From contig NC_134415.1 in assembly GCF_030867145.1 (NCBI RefSeq), forward strand, positions 72,879,300 to 72,943,299: a DNA stretch of 64,000 bases, in the 5' to 3' direction. Each line of letters opens with the position of its first letter. The stretch's first letter is position 1. A program made the translations under genes and the position numbers. Under the pieces are notes generated by a model, which did not search any database, was not told the DNA's origin, and saw only the letters and a list, made by a program, of their open reading frames with translations. This document shows, in pieces, positions 40,313-52,590 of this stretch. Origin of the DNA: Opisthocomus hoazin (taxonomy: Eukaryota; Chordata; Aves; Opisthocomiformes; Opisthocomidae).

Positions 40313-42004
40313 GTTTAACATTTTTCTTTTGTACTAATGTCTATGTTTTATATACAAAAATATACTGCATATTTATACGCCCAAGCCACTTCACACATGC
40401 TGGGACACCAGAATGCACCTGCTCGGATGTGCAAATCCAGATTCACCCCACCTGATTGCACTCAGCAGGCTGCTCTCCACTTTCATTCACCATCATCTGG
40501 GTTAGGATATACACACAGGGAAGAGATTGTCTGCCTCCTGAAACATGTCTCCAGGCCTGAGGCTCGGAGTCCTGTCACCAAGATGCCAGAGTCCAAAGCC
40601 CTCCCCCCCCCAGACTCCATGTTTAAATCAGTGAGAAAAATAGCAGCGGGTTAACTGTCATCTGCTCGCTGACTATGCAGAGGAGCTTGGGGAACCAGAT
40701 GTTTATCTGGGGCACATCATTTAAGAAAGCATTAAGAAAGCTTTAGAGTGTCCTTTAATTTGGCATGTTGCAAGAGATAGATGAGGGCATTTCTGGGCCT
40801 CTAATCTACCCAGGATGATGGACACTGGATAGTGACCTTTAATCCACCCCCATCACCACTTGGACCTTTCACCATCTACATCGCCCTGAAACCACCACTG
40901 GCCTACTTCAGGCCTGTTCTATCATCTGTCTCATTTGACACACTGCTGTCACAGATTTTACCACCCCAGAAAGAAGAAAAATTGCATTGTATTCTTTTTC
41001 CTGGAGCATCAACATCGAAATCTGCCTCTGCTGTTGAGTAGCCCGGAGCTGGCTCTTCTTACCTGGACAGCAAGGGAGTAGGCAAGAACAACACCTTTGT
41101 CCCCAGGCTCTGATTCACTGCTCAAAGCTGGCAGAAAATCTGGCAGCCTTTTTAACGACGCCTTGCATGCCCACCTGCAACAGTTTTGCTACATGGAGAC
41201 AGGCAAATGCTGTTTGCAGCTTGGTCAGCTTGCACCAAATTACTTTGCTCAGAAACAAAGCTTTTCTGGGGGCATTCCAGAAATGGTGGGAGGCTGCTGA
41301 AAGCCATAGTGCCAATCTCCAACAGGAGACAGCACAACCCAGGCATGACTGTCCTAGCTTTAGCCCTAGAGTCGAAATAGGAGTTAATCCAGTTCAGCAT
41401 TACAAGCTTTGTGTCAGGGTAGGTGTGAAACAGTCCAGGTGCTCAGGACAAGCTGTGATAAAACATAAGATGAGAGTGTAATGAGGAGCTGGCAGAAGCT
41501 GTCTTGACCGTGGTGCTGACTACTGCAGGTTCTGGAAAGCTAGAGAAACTGCTAGTCGCTGCAGGCTAGAGCCCTGGAAGCCCAGAGAAGGAGGGAGGTC
41601 AGGTAGTATGTCCTTTAGATGAACGCTTTCTCTCTACAGTTGCCATACATTGCCTATGGCACATGTTGTCGTTGGAGACAGATGTTTTGCAGGATAAAAG
41701 TTAAACTGCCATGAAAGTCAAGAGACAAGATAAGAAAAATACTTTTCCATCTGGATCTGAAAGGATATTCGTATAAAATAACTGATTTATATAAAATATA
41801 GAGATTATACCAAGCAAATTTGCCATAATAATATGCTGAGAAAGCCTGGAAAACCTAAGAAAGCAAACCTAGACCAGGTAACATTTATATACTAGATCAT
41901 CGATGACTTCTAAAATCAGCGTTTGTAATTCACTTATGTTAGATAGATGAAACAGCAAAAATCCAGCTGCACTAGTCTGAAAAAAAGTACAAAATCTTTT
42001 GTTG

Positions 42005-42625
42005 GTAGTGATGCCGTGAAAAGCCGGAATTGAAGACTCAATAGTCGGAAGACTATTAAGCAGGTATTCTTTATTACAGCGCCGGGCACACGGGGGACCT
42101 CTCCTCAAAACGTGTGCACCGAAAGGACACACTTACTTGGTATTTATTCTATGTTAACATACACATTCATTACATTTGCAAGAAATGCTTATCATAGTTT
42201 TACTGAGAACTCATTAGTATATGGTAATGTCCGTCGCGCATGTTTGTTTGGCGTCTCTCGGTGATCGGCGGGGTCTTCAGATTATCCTGCAGCCTCCTTA
42301 TCTCTGTAGTCTGCATACCTGTTCTCCCAAGGCCCAGGTGCCTACTGGGATTATTCAGGAGTCCCTTATCTTGCAGCTGTCCCATCCCAATTATTCACAA
42401 AGAACCAAGACTTGTTTTGGTTGTGCAATGATTCTGACCATCTGAAGTGATAACATCCCCTACATGTTACATTTGTTACATTTACAGTTATTAGTAGAGA
42501 AACAACAGTTACAGTGATTCCTTTTCCTGCCTTCAGTTACAAAAAAAAATCTGCAAATGGGATCAGGAAGAAATTAAGAAGCTACCAGTAATAAATAAGA
42601 TGTACTGCCACATTTGTGGCAGTAG
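42005..42625 (-). mobile_element. Solo LTR (613 bp) related to the provirus LTR, with 4-bp duplication
   Basis: The LTR spans 42009-42621. It begins TG and ends CA on the plus strand and is flanked by GTAG at 42005-42008 and 42622-42625. It shares blocks with the provirus LTRs in the same order: 'ttaagcaggtattctttatt', 'gcgccgggcacacggggg', 'cctccttatctctgtag' and 'tcccaattatt'. The rest differs by many substitutions and indels, so it belongs to an older or different subfamily. The polyadenylation signal AATAAA reads on the minus strand at 42070-42075. No gag, pol or env sequence adjoins it, so it is a product of LTR-LTR recombination. The 4-bp duplication fits a gammaretrovirus-type integrase. 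Confidence 0.85.
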
Positions 42626-45552
42626 ACTAGATAGACCCCTCCTAAACTCTTGCATGGTTAAATAACCTCCTCTCTTGTTTTCAGACATCAGAATTTTTAT
42701 ATACAGGAAATGGATCCTATAGGAGACACGTTGAATTCACAGCAGACTGTGTAAATATTTCCTGACACCATTATCATTGTATGGTATTTGGCCTGTGTCC
42801 CTCCTTGTCATAAAGGCTTCAAGAAGAAAAAGAATCATTAGTCATAGTTAGAGAAACAAATACAGGTAAAGTGCAGTCTAAAGACAAAACTTAAAATGGT
42901 TTAAAAAATGGGAAAGACAAGTGTTAGTGTCCCCAAAAGCCTCCTTGTTGCTAAATTGTATCTGCGAAGCCATGTTGATTGGCCTGAATACTCTCCCGTA
43001 GACCTCAGTCAAGAAATACAGTTTATTTGTATCGAAGTGAATATTGACCTTCAATACCTGCTAGTACTTACATCTTTCTTGGTAACATCTCATGGGTCAA
43101 TGCTTGACCATCAAAGGTGGTTATAGGTCGTGACTTAGTACGTGAGACACCGTCATCCTTGTGAGCTTGCTGGTCGGATGGGTGGGAGCAGGGCATGCCA
43201 TCGAGATCCAAGTTCACAGAGCGGTCAGGTTATCCACCAGTTCCACCCACCCATCAGCTCGGCTTTTGTTGTCTGAAAAGCAAAAAGGGTTCTGCTCTGG
43301 TCCCTCAACAGCAATTAAACACCTTGAAATAAGTTGTGACTGTTGATAGAAAGTCTCTATGAAACAAATAAGGGAAATTACTGAGGTTCTTGTATTTTTC
43401 ATGATAACAAACTTCCACATGCAGTGTGCTGAACCAGATGTATGCAACAAGGCCTTGCTGCACTTCAGTAATTTCATATGCCTAAAGAGGAAATCAGTGC
43501 TGAACACATTCCAGAGCAGTCATAGAAATACCAATGCTTCTGAATGTTTCCTCTAGCCTATGGCTCTTCCATCATTATTATAAAGCAATTCTTCCAATAC
43601 CATTACTCCAGTGCAGAATACCATGAATGCTGAAACTCAGATTTAGCAGTGAAAAAACACTGTTCTTCAAACCAATCTGTCAATCCGGAGAAGAAAAACG
43701 GCAGACGAATATTTATGTTGTTCAGTGTGGTTTTTTTCTTTCATGGTATTAAATCAGTTTAACTTTGGTTTCTGGAAAATAAGTTGCCCATCATCACAAA
43801 TAAGCAATTGTTTAAAATTAATTCTGGCTCTAAGCATTCTCTCAAGGTTTTCTTTGAAAAAAAGGGACCTAAAATTAGGCATGATTTCTGGGTGGCCTGA
43901 ATGGTCTGCTAGCTGGTGGTCCAGAGAATCAGCAAGTTCAGCTGAAGTATAATGGGACTGCAGAGGACTTATTTACATATTAATTTAGGCATTCATCTCT
44001 GAAAACATTGATTCTTTTTCTCTCTGTTTAAAAACTGGTTCCATATGAAGTCAAAGGATTCTGAAAATAAACACTGATTTACTCCCTTGAATGCATTGAT
44101 CAGTATATCCACGGTGTCTTTTACTATTAGGCTATACCAGCACACAGGCAATTTGTTCCACTCCAAAAAACCGCAGCGAACCATTCTAGCTTGCTGAGAG
44201 ATGATACCGACAGCTTAGCAGACTGAGAGAGCAATTTGTCTGTTCTGTACAGAGACATAAATCTTTTCTCCTAACAGCTTTGTTTAAGGGACAGAACTGC
44301 TTGCTTCTACACTTGAACCTGCCACTGACACACACATGGTCATGGTGCAAAAGAAGCTGTACTGAGGAAGAACGTTTACATTTACAACAGCCGACTTAAA
44401 TAGTGTTGCCCTCTCTAATGTGAGTTTATACAGCTGCAGAGTTCATGTTGTCATTCGAACTTTCAGTGCTGCAGTGCTTGTGGCCCTGTGCCTTACTACA
44501 GCACACACGTACAAATTCCACCTGCGCCTTCCCGGGACAGGGGCAGCTCTTGCGTTCAAGCATTACACTCGAGATGTGTCCCTGTCGGCCTCCCAGGGCC
44601 CTGAGGAAGAGGCCTATCATCACAGCTCATCAAGCTGCAGGAACCGCGTTCCTCTCTCCAAAATCTTCTGAAAACAAGCGGAATGACAGATTTTTCCATG
44701 CCCCCCTAGATTGTACTGCAGCAATTAAAAAAATGGACAAAGGCTCAAATTTTGTGAGTTGGATACCCTCCACAAAAGAAGCTATCGATGTGGAAATTTT
44801 TACTCTATTTGAAAATGAAATTATTAAGTTATGTAAGGAAAAACCGGTTTATCATTAAAAAGAGGAAAATATAGATGCTTGTTATTAGTGTATAATCTTA
44901 CACTTGGCTAAGAATATTGTAAAGGCTGCGCTAAGGTCCGGGTGAAAGACTTCTTGCCCAGAATTATGCCCCTGACAGATGCCCACAGCAAAAGCTTAGG
45001 GAAGAGCGTGAGCTAAGCACAAGCAGGTGGTGATAGCTTTGCCATCCGGGCTCCAGCAATTACCATTTTAAGGATTTGCTGAATAGAGGTTGCAACTGGA
45101 CAATTATGTTTAATAGCCCTTGATGGATCTTGCTAGTAGCTACTAATCGAAAAGGGAGGCTGTTTTGTCACTTCATGACTGATTAGTTGCTTTGAAAGCT
45201 CTCAGTGAGGACCTTGTGTGAGGCTTTTTAGTAATCCAGGTACACTGCAGAAGCCAAATCACCCTTATTCATATGCTCGCTCACTTTCTGAAAGAATGCC
45301 CTCAGGTTTGAGGCGAAGCTGTGCAGGTGCCCTGCAGCCTCTGGAAAAACCGGCATCGCATTTGTTGCCCCTTGTCTTCTGGGACAACTGCCAGAGCCAG
45401 TTAAATAACAGCTAGCGGTTCAACAATTTCATATTTTGTTTAAAATAGCCAGTGAAAGCATCTGATTCTACCGTTATGAATTTCTTTGAAATTAGCCATA
45501 GTGCCTGAAATATCAGCCCTGAAGGCAAAATGATCCCTAGCTGTTAATTTTC
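42626..45552. other. Gene-free stretch
   Basis: There is unique AT-rich sequence between the solo LTR and the next CR1. Frames near 44420-44860 have no recognisable domain. A segment near 44.93-45.17 kb looks like an ancient interspersed repeat, but I cannot name it with confidence. Confidence 0.45.
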
Positions 45553-45701
45553 CTTCTCTGGAGATATTCAAGACCCGCCTGGACAAGGTCCTGTGCAGCC
45601 TGCTCTAGGTGACCCCGGCTTCGGCAGGGGGGTTGGACTAGATGATCCACAGAGGTCCCTTCCAACCCCTACCATTCTGTGACTCTGTGATTCTGTGATT
45701 T
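45553..45701 (+). mobile_element. CR1 LINE 3' end with terminal 8-bp repeats
   Basis: The plus strand reads 'ctggagatattcaagacccg', 'cctggacaaggtcctgtgca', 'ggttggactagatgatccac' and 'aggtcccttccaacccctac'. It ends in repeats of ATTCTGTG and its variant ACTCTGTG, the diagnostic 3' terminus of CR1. This is the only CR1 copy in the window on the plus strand. It is strongly 5'-truncated (about 150 bp) and well conserved. Confidence 0.93.
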
Positions 45702-48700
45702 CTTGTTGCTGCAACAGGTTAGATGTTTTTGTGGAGCAAACACTAAAATCCTGCAGCCTGAACTCCTCATGACTACATTTCAAGAAGATTAGAACCTCTG
45801 TATTGCCACCGCTGACTGGCAAACTTTATGCTTAGCTGAAACACGTATTTGAGGGAAATATGTCCTCAATGCCTTTGAAAATGAAAGGAAGTTTATTAAT
45901 AATACAGACCAGTAACATCTGATGTATATCTGATGTATATCAGCTCAAATAACATCCCTGCAGATACAACAAAATAAATAAAAATTACATTATCTTCTCT
46001 AAAAATATACTAGCCTTCTGTAACAGTTGTGCACTTTGTATGTATATATGTATTTCAAGGGTTATTTAAAAAACTTATTTCAACTGGCTCCAGTCACTGC
46101 TATCCAGAAAACACTGAGCAGCTAGTGTCTGGACCACTATCTTCTTCTAATCTTGACCTTAACTATGAGGTACAAAACTCTGAGGCCATTTAGAGCTAAA
46201 CTGCCTCATTTAAAACTTGCCTATTAATCCTGAGCTAAAAATACCCATATTTCTGTAGATATCTGGTCTATTTTTAGATGAGACTGTAGTTACATGTATT
46301 TATCAAAAGAGATGCAATTAACAAAAATGTTACAGACCATACAATTATACGTATTGTGTACTATATATATAAAAATCATCATCTTTTTAGTTAATGTTGG
46401 GGTATATGCACCTCCATTATTTTCAGTGGAGAGAGGTGATGCTGCGCCAGCTAAGGTTCTGGCCCAGAGGCAGATTTCACATAATTAAGAGGCATTTATA
46501 AAAATTCGGGAAAAGGATTTGGCTCCAAATTACCCATTGTTAATAAAAAGAAATAAATAAAAAGCAAATGGCTGTGTATCAACAGTGTTGAAATGAAGAG
46601 TGAAGTGCCAACAAATGGATCAGAAGTGGTGGTACAGCATAAAGATCCACGGCAGTTCATTCCAAGTAACATATTGATGCATACAGGTACGTACGTGCAC
46701 AGGTTGGTGTACACATCTAAACAGTGCATCAGTGCAACATGCAGATACGTAATTAAGCACATGCATGTTTATCTACATACACACATCTACATGAAAAATG
46801 TGAAATTACAAATACTCTCTGTGTGTCTGTACCAATGAGGATAAATTACATAACGAGGTGGTGACAGCATGGCTTTCAGTTCTGAACTAGTTTTTGTTAA
46901 ATCTGCTCAGAGCAAAAGCCAAGGAAACCCTGCCTGCCTGCAAAAGAAAAAACAATCCAGAGAAGAGAGCCAGGTTACCACTTAACACCGAACATGCACA
47001 AAAGATGGGTAGGGGCAGCTTTCACCGCACCTCCTCTCTCTGTTCTCATCTGGCTGCTGATCGGTGTGTCCTCACGGGCTGGGGAGCCGGGCACCGGAGC
47101 AGTCACAGCTAACCAGCGTGCACCCCGGGACCCCGAGTGCGAGCCCCCTGCCAAGCCTGTGCGGAAAGCTGCCTTCGTTGGGCAAAGCCACCTCAGCCAG
47201 GCCGCTGGTCACTGATCCCTGAGGCCGGAGGCAGCCCAATGCAATGCCAGTTCTGGGTCCTCAGGTCCTCTCAGACACCCCGGGGGAGCCCGCCAATACA
47301 CAAGACAGGATGATTTTGAAGAACGTAAATGGACCGAGGTCTTCTAAAATGTCACTGGCTGACAAAAAATAAGGGGAAAAAAATCATTCCTTGATGAATT
47401 CCGCAGGCTTCTTTAAACTGATCCCCAGGATGACTAATACAAACAGAAAGCTTCTCACTGTTGGACCACGAGACAAGACGGGAATAGACTGAAAGTTGTC
47501 AGTATTGGGTTTTAAAGGCATCCATCACACATTGGTACAATGGTAGCAGCAGTCTCCAAAATGCCAATTATTCAGACACACTGAACCATACGATGCTACA
47601 CAAATTGAAGGAGTTTGACTTTATTACAAATATTTCTGTCTTTTCCTGTTAAGAACGTAGAGCATTATGTAGTGATGTAGAACTGTCTTGTTAATTTAAC
47701 CTCGGAGAGCATTTTTCTCCAAGCAAACAGTAACAGAGGTAGAAACTAGTTTTCCTCTCTCACTTGCCTTGACTGTGATGGGGCTTAATAAAAAAGTTAA
47801 TAACAGTCTTGACTAAATCTGCATTTAATCTTCTTTTGCCATGAATGGAGTGACAGCAATTTGCACAATCTGATGATTTTTTCCTTCTTTGCTTCATGAC
47901 AGTAGCTGTATAAAACAGTTTCAGATTATTCACTCTTATCGAAAGAGGGATTAAGACCATAGATATTTACAAAAAATGTGTGTTGTTCATCAATTTCTAC
48001 TCAGTAATGTATTTTTCTAGATGACAAAACATAATTTTATAAACAGGCATAATAATGCTTTACCATTTAAAACCATTGCATCATTTGATTTTGATCTACA
48101 TAACTGGGTATTGTTAGAACAAAAAAACTTGCAAGTAAGAGATAAAGAGAAATATTTATTCTATAGTCTTACCTATTTACTTGAATCAGTATTTGATTTA
48201 CAGCTAGGTGAGTCCTTAAAAATATGGCCTCTGAATTACATTTAATTTCAGATACGTCTAATTTCAGATTTTTTTAGGAGTCTTTGCACGGTCCATCAGA
48301 AAGAAGAGTTTTATGCTTTTGTGCTCCGCTTCTCTCTCATAGTAGAGACATAACCCTGGATATCATAATCTGTTATCACAGACATGATTTCAATATTACT
48401 TTTAATTTGGATGATCAAGGGGAAAAAAGGGGAATTTTTATAGATTTCACTTAAATCTAACTTAAAGTGAGCGAAATGTAGAGTCATGCTGTGTACACAG
48501 ATTTATTCAAGAAAATTCATCCCTGTAGACTATTTTTCTGTTAACATCGTTGAGATAAAACCCACAACCAAATGGCCGATTTCCATGTAAATGCCGTCTG
48601 GGAGACATTTCCATTCTTTAAGTTGCACTGCCCTCTGGGGGAGATGATCTTCAGATATATCTCCATATCCATGGCAAGAGAACAAAAGCTTTCCTGAGTT

Positions 48701-49629
48701 TTCTCCTTCAGTTTTGAAGGCTGAACATTTTGCTTCCTCCAAACTTTATGCTGATGCTTGGTACGATTTTGGCTTTGCAGCACAAAGATGAGAGAAGCCC
48801 CATGACAGTGACCTTTTATTCCCTTGCACACATTGTATTTTTTGCGTGTGTGCTTGGAAATCTCGTCTGGGAAGGCCTGGAGCTGTTTTTACATTTTTCT
48901 GAGATTTGTGAATGTAAGGTAGTCTATCCATGGTGAAAGGTCTGATGCTGCTGTACCGTAGTGCTGGATGCTTCATGAAGCAAGGTCCTGGAGAAACATG
49001 CTCACAGCTTCTGCACAACTGGAAGTGGACAGAAAACATGTTGGGATCAACATTTTTCACAGAATGTTTTAACTTCTGTTCACACAGTGCACATTCCTAA
49101 CACATACATGGGCACTGCCACACTGTGTGGAGAGCTGCTGGACTTTGGCTGTGCATGCTGCATGCGTGGTCGCCCTATGTACACCCAGCGCCTCCTGCAA
49201 GCCTTAGGGTTTATTCTGTGTATGCCAGGCAGGATATTCTTTGCACTGCGTTCCCAGCGTCCTACTTGCTTGTTCCTTCAAACAACGAATGCAATGAACA
49301 GTAACTCCATCACTGAGGGCAGGAGCTCATGGCAACAAGGGCAGCCTCCCTCAGCGTGAGGCTGGCAGGCAACTGGTCCGCCTCCTGTCCACAGCGATAT
49401 CAGGATTCTCCCTCTCATGCTGTTGGCCAGTATGTTGAAGCACTAACAGTAAAGTATGGATTTGGAAAAGCCTAGCCTAAAGCATAAGCCTGTTTGGTGT
49501 ACCTTGTTCTGTCCAGCTCGCCCTTCCTCTCAGCAGTCTGAGGACAGAATCTCAAGAGACAAAATGGTCACCAGGGCTTTTCTGCTGCAGGTCAAAGTGT
49601 GTGTAGCCATGTCTGGGATCCCCCACAAT
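45702..49629. other. Gene-free stretch left of the provirus
   Basis: There is unique sequence with short frames only. The frame at 48021-48245 is AT-rich and has no recognised homology. A GC-richer patch lies near 47.0-47.3 kb. A small direct repeat, 'atctgatgtat', occurs twice near 45917-45940. Confidence 0.5.
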
Positions 49630-49633
49630 GCAG
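49630..49633. repeat. Target-site duplication, left copy (GCAG)
   Basis: GCAG immediately precedes the left LTR and is repeated immediately after the right LTR at 55837-55840. Four bases is the duplication length typical of gammaretroviral integrases. A matching pair means the provirus ends are original and not the product of recombination between two elements. Confidence 0.9.
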
Positions 49634-49694
49634 TGATTCGAAGATCCGGTAAGAAAAACCTAACAGTACAATGTATACTGTTAAGCAGGTATTC

Positions 49695-49700
49695 TTTATT
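49695..49700 (-). terminator. LTR polyadenylation signal AATAAA (3' LTR)
   Basis: TTTATT on the plus strand is AATAAA in the provirus orientation. It lies in R, shortly before the presumed cleavage site near 49675-49685. The same signal is present in the right LTR at 55179-55184 and in the solo LTR at 42070-42075. Confidence 0.8.
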
Positions 49701-49765
49701 GCGGCGCCGGGCACACGGGGGATTTCTCCTCCAAACGTGCGCGCCAGACACCCTGTTGCTTCAGG

Positions 49766-49772
49766 TTAAATA
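49766..49772 (-). promoter_or_regulatory. Candidate LTR TATA-like box (TATTTAA)
   Basis: TATTTAA on the minus strand lies about 66 bp upstream of AATAAA. That spacing fits a start site near 49740 and a short R region of the kind common in gammaretroviral LTRs. The copy in the active-position 5' LTR is at 55250-55256. It is assigned from spacing only. An alternative AT-rich box, AATATAATG, lies slightly farther upstream. Confidence 0.4.
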
Positions 49773-50352
49773 CAATCACACAGGTAATTATTCATTATAT
49801 TTCTAGGAACTAATTAGCATATGTAAATATCTTTCACGCATGTCTGCTAGTATCTTTGGGTGGTCTTCGGGGGTCCCAAGATGAAGGCCCATCCTCTTCA
49901 TCACGCTGTTCACTGATTGACATTTGTTTTCTGCGCAAACTCAGTTCTAGCATTACGTATATCATGTCCTTCAGGTTGTTTTGCTCCAGTCTTGTTGCTC
50001 TCTTGGTGCCTCCTTATCTCTGTAGCTTAGCGCATTTGCCCTCCCAAGGCTGAGCTGTCTGGAGTAGAGTTATTTAGGAGTCTCTTTTATCCCACAATTA
50101 TCCCAATTATTTGCTGAAAATCAAGACCACTTTTGTTTCACTTAATTATTTTGTCTAACGACTAAGTGATAGCTTGTGCCCATGTCCTTCCACTACATTC
50201 CTTAATGAGAAAACAGGGATTAGTGTAACAGTTATATTGTTAGATCACTATGCATGCAGAAATACAAGTTACAATACTAAAGACTACTAAAAACTAGAGA
50301 ATATTAAGGCCTTTTTGTTGTAGTTTCACATTTCTTACAATCCTCTCTATCA

Positions 50353-50369
50353 TTCCCCCCTTTTCTTTT
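50353..50369 (-). other. Polypurine tract (plus-strand DNA primer site)
   Basis: The minus strand reads AAAAGAAAAGGGGGGAA directly abutting the U3 start TGATAGAG. This is the RNase H-resistant primer for plus-strand synthesis. Its position fixes the LTR boundary and confirms the orientation. Confidence 0.9.
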
Positions 50370-50410
50370 AAGACTTTTGCTTCTTTTAGATCAAAAAGTC
50401 TTAGTAATCA

Positions 50411-50626
50411 TTAGATCAGTCTATTCTTACATTGCCAGCATAATTGATTACAGCACTTGCAGCACTGAATCATTATGCAGGCCAAAACACATACACCTAC
50501 TATCACAAGAGCTAGGAAAAATAGGTTCTTTAACCAGGATAAATTTGGTAGCCATGAGGTGAGTTTATTCCACATTTCCTCAAATCCGTAGGAAGTATCA
50601 TCTTTAACTACTTCGTGTAATATTCT
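50411..50626 (-). pseudogene. env: env remnant: transmembrane anchor and cytoplasmic tail
   Basis: An open frame of about 71 codons ends in TAA at 50411-50413 and lies in a different phase from RT. It encodes a juxtamembrane stretch rich in W (LTSWLPNLSWLKN), a 19-residue hydrophobic span (LFFLALVIVGVCVLACIMI, 50468-50524), and an 18-residue tail with a CCKCC cluster of the kind palmitoylated in retroviral TM proteins. This is the C-terminal end of a TM subunit. The surface subunit, fusion peptide and most of TM are absent. The frame has no start codon of its own at a sensible place, and its upstream edge overlaps the end of the pol frame where the deletion joined them. It is probably not expressed as a protein. 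Confidence 0.85.
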
Positions 50627-52590
50627 GGTGTTAAATAAATCTTACCTTGTTCACTTGCTCCCAAATCTTTTACTAATTTCATATCTTCTTTTGAATATTT
50701 AAATTCCATTTCTGTATCTACGAGTTTACCGTCTGGTACCAGTGCCAAGGTTTTTACAAAACTTCTTTCTGCTGCCCTTTTAGCCTCTTGATCTGCTAGT
50801 TTATTTCCCAGTTCCTGTTCAGTGTTACCTTTTTGATGTCCTCTGCAATGCATTATTGCCACTTGTTCTGGTAGATTTATAGCATCCAAAAGCTGTAAGA
50901 TTTCTTTTGCATGTTTGATCTGTTTACCTTGAGCTGTGAGCAGTCCTCGTTCTTTCCACAATGCTCCATGAGCATGGACGACCCCGAAGGCGTATTTGGA
51001 GTCTGTCCAAATATTTATTTTCTTTCCTTTCGCCAATTCTAAGGCTCTGGTTAAAGTGATTATCTCTGCCTTTTGAGCAGACGTACCTGCAGGTAAAGGT
51101 TCTGCCTCGATTACCTTGTGTGCGGTGGTTACTGCATACCCTGCTTTACGAGCTCCGTCTTTTATGAAGCTGCTTCCATCGGTGAACCAGGAGTCCTCTG
51201 TGCTTTCCAACGGTTCCTCCTTTAAATCAGGTCTGCTGGAATAGACTGTTTCAATAGTCTCCAAGCAGTCGTGCGTTAGGGGTTCCATAGTGGCGGAATC
51301 TTTACTAAGAAAAGATGCTGGATTTACAATGTTAGCTGTCACAATATTAACATCATCTTGTTCCACCAAAATAGCCTGGTACTTTAGGAATCGGGATGGT
51401 GAGAGCCAATGGTCCCCTTTTTGTTCCAATACTGCAGAAACTGTGTGTGAGACTATGACTGTCATTTTCTGGCCCATAGTGAACTTACGAGCTTGTTGAA
51501 TGTTAAGGACAACTGCTGCCACAGCTCGCAGACACCCAGGCCATCCTTTGCTTACCTCATCCAATTGTTTGGAGAAATATGCCACTGCTCTCTTGTGCGG
51601 CCCCAGCTGTTGAGCGAGCACTCCCAGGGCAATGCCTTGTCTCTCGTGAGAAAACAGCCAAAAGGGTTTTAGAACATTTGGAAGTCCAAGAGCCGGGGCT
51701 CTCACAAGTTCCTTTTTTAACTGTTCAAAAGCCCTTTTTGCATCTCCGGTCCAAATTAGGTATCTGGCATTATTTTTCAACAGTTCATATAAGGGCTTTA
51801 CCATTAGTCCATAATTATATATCCATAGTCTACACCATCCTGTCATTCCTAAAAAGGTTCTTAATTCTTTTACCGTTTGTGGTTCTGGAGTCCGGCAGAT
51901 TGCTTCTTTCCTCTCTCTTCCCAGTTCTCGTTGTCCTCTTGAGATTTTGAGTCCGAGGTAAGTCACTTGTTGTTGAATCATCTGAGCTTTCTGTTGAGAA
52001 ACTCGATAACCATTAAGTCCCAGAAAATTAAGAAGACTCACTGTCCATTTTCTGCAATCCCCCTCTGTTTCTGCAGCGATGAGGAGATCATCGACAGATT
52101 GTAACCAAGTCCCCTTTTGTGTCGGAGGATTCCACTTTTCGAGATCCCGAGCTAGCTGATTTCCAAAGATGGTAGGGCTATTTTTGAAACCTTGGGGTAA
52201 CACTGTCCAGGTTAACTGGGTTTTTCGTCCAGAATCTGGATTTTCCCATTCAAAAGCGAATAGGTTCTGACTGTTTGAGGCCAGAGGTAAACAGAAAAAG
52301 GCATCTTTTAAATCCAGTACAGTAAACCATCCCTGGCTATCTTCCAGTTTATTCAACAAGGTATAGGGATTAGCTACTACTGGGTAGAGATCTTCCACGA
52401 TTTTATTAATTGCCCTCAAATCTTGTACTAACCTGTAACTTTTCCCATCCGACTTTTTCACTGGCAAAATGGGGGTGTTGTATTCAGATTCACATTCTAT
52501 TAACAATCCAAAATTTATAAAACTATCAATTATTTTCTTAATTCCTCTTCGGTCCTCTAGCTTAAGGGGGTATTGTTTGATCTTAACTGG
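50608..52590 (-). pseudogene. pol: pol: reverse transcriptase-RNase H, truncated at the start of integrase
   Basis: This is an uninterrupted frame of about 660 codons. Reading from 52590 it opens with the gamma-type RT start PVKIKQYPLK, then NTPILPVKK, RLVQDLRAIN, TVLDLKDAFF (first catalytic Asp) and LPQGFKNSPTIF. The active-site loop reads QSVDDLLIA (codons at 52098-52087), where retroviruses have YVDD, so the usual Tyr is Ser. RNase H follows with WFTDGSS, AEIITLTRALE, WTDSKYAF and NKLADQEAK, giving an intact D-E-D-D set, and a CRGHQKG loop. The frame then enters the first ~30 residues expected of integrase and stops at 50608-50610. The HHCC finger and the DDE core are missing. RT activity is doubtful because of the Ser substitution. 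Confidence 0.93.

Larger units (their letters stand above)
36809..42004. other. Gene-free stretch with simple repeats
   Basis: No coding exon is recognised. It contains a 35-T homopolymer at 37482-37516 and an AT-rich microsatellite near 40211-40312, listed separately. The rest is AT-rich unique sequence with short frames of no visible family. Confidence 0.5.
49634..50352 (-). repeat. 3' LTR of the provirus
   Basis: This 719-bp LTR starts TG (plus strand, 49634) and ends CA (50352). On reading it against the right LTR at a constant offset of 5,484 bases I found no difference. In the element's orientation U3 begins TGATAGAGAGG at 50352, next to the polypurine tract, and U5 ends at 49634. AATAAA lies at 49700-49695. 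Short open frames inside the LTR occur identically in both copies and are not genes. Confidence 0.95.

Noticed and set aside
44930..45170. Possible ancient interspersed repeat ('acaattatgtttaatagccc' region)
   Set aside because: The wording feels repeat-like, but I could not assign it to a named family with confidence.
49856..50053. A 65-codon plus-strand frame found twice, in both LTRs (second copy at 55340-55537)
   Set aside because: It is antisense to the LTR and duplicated only because the LTRs are identical. It is not a gene.
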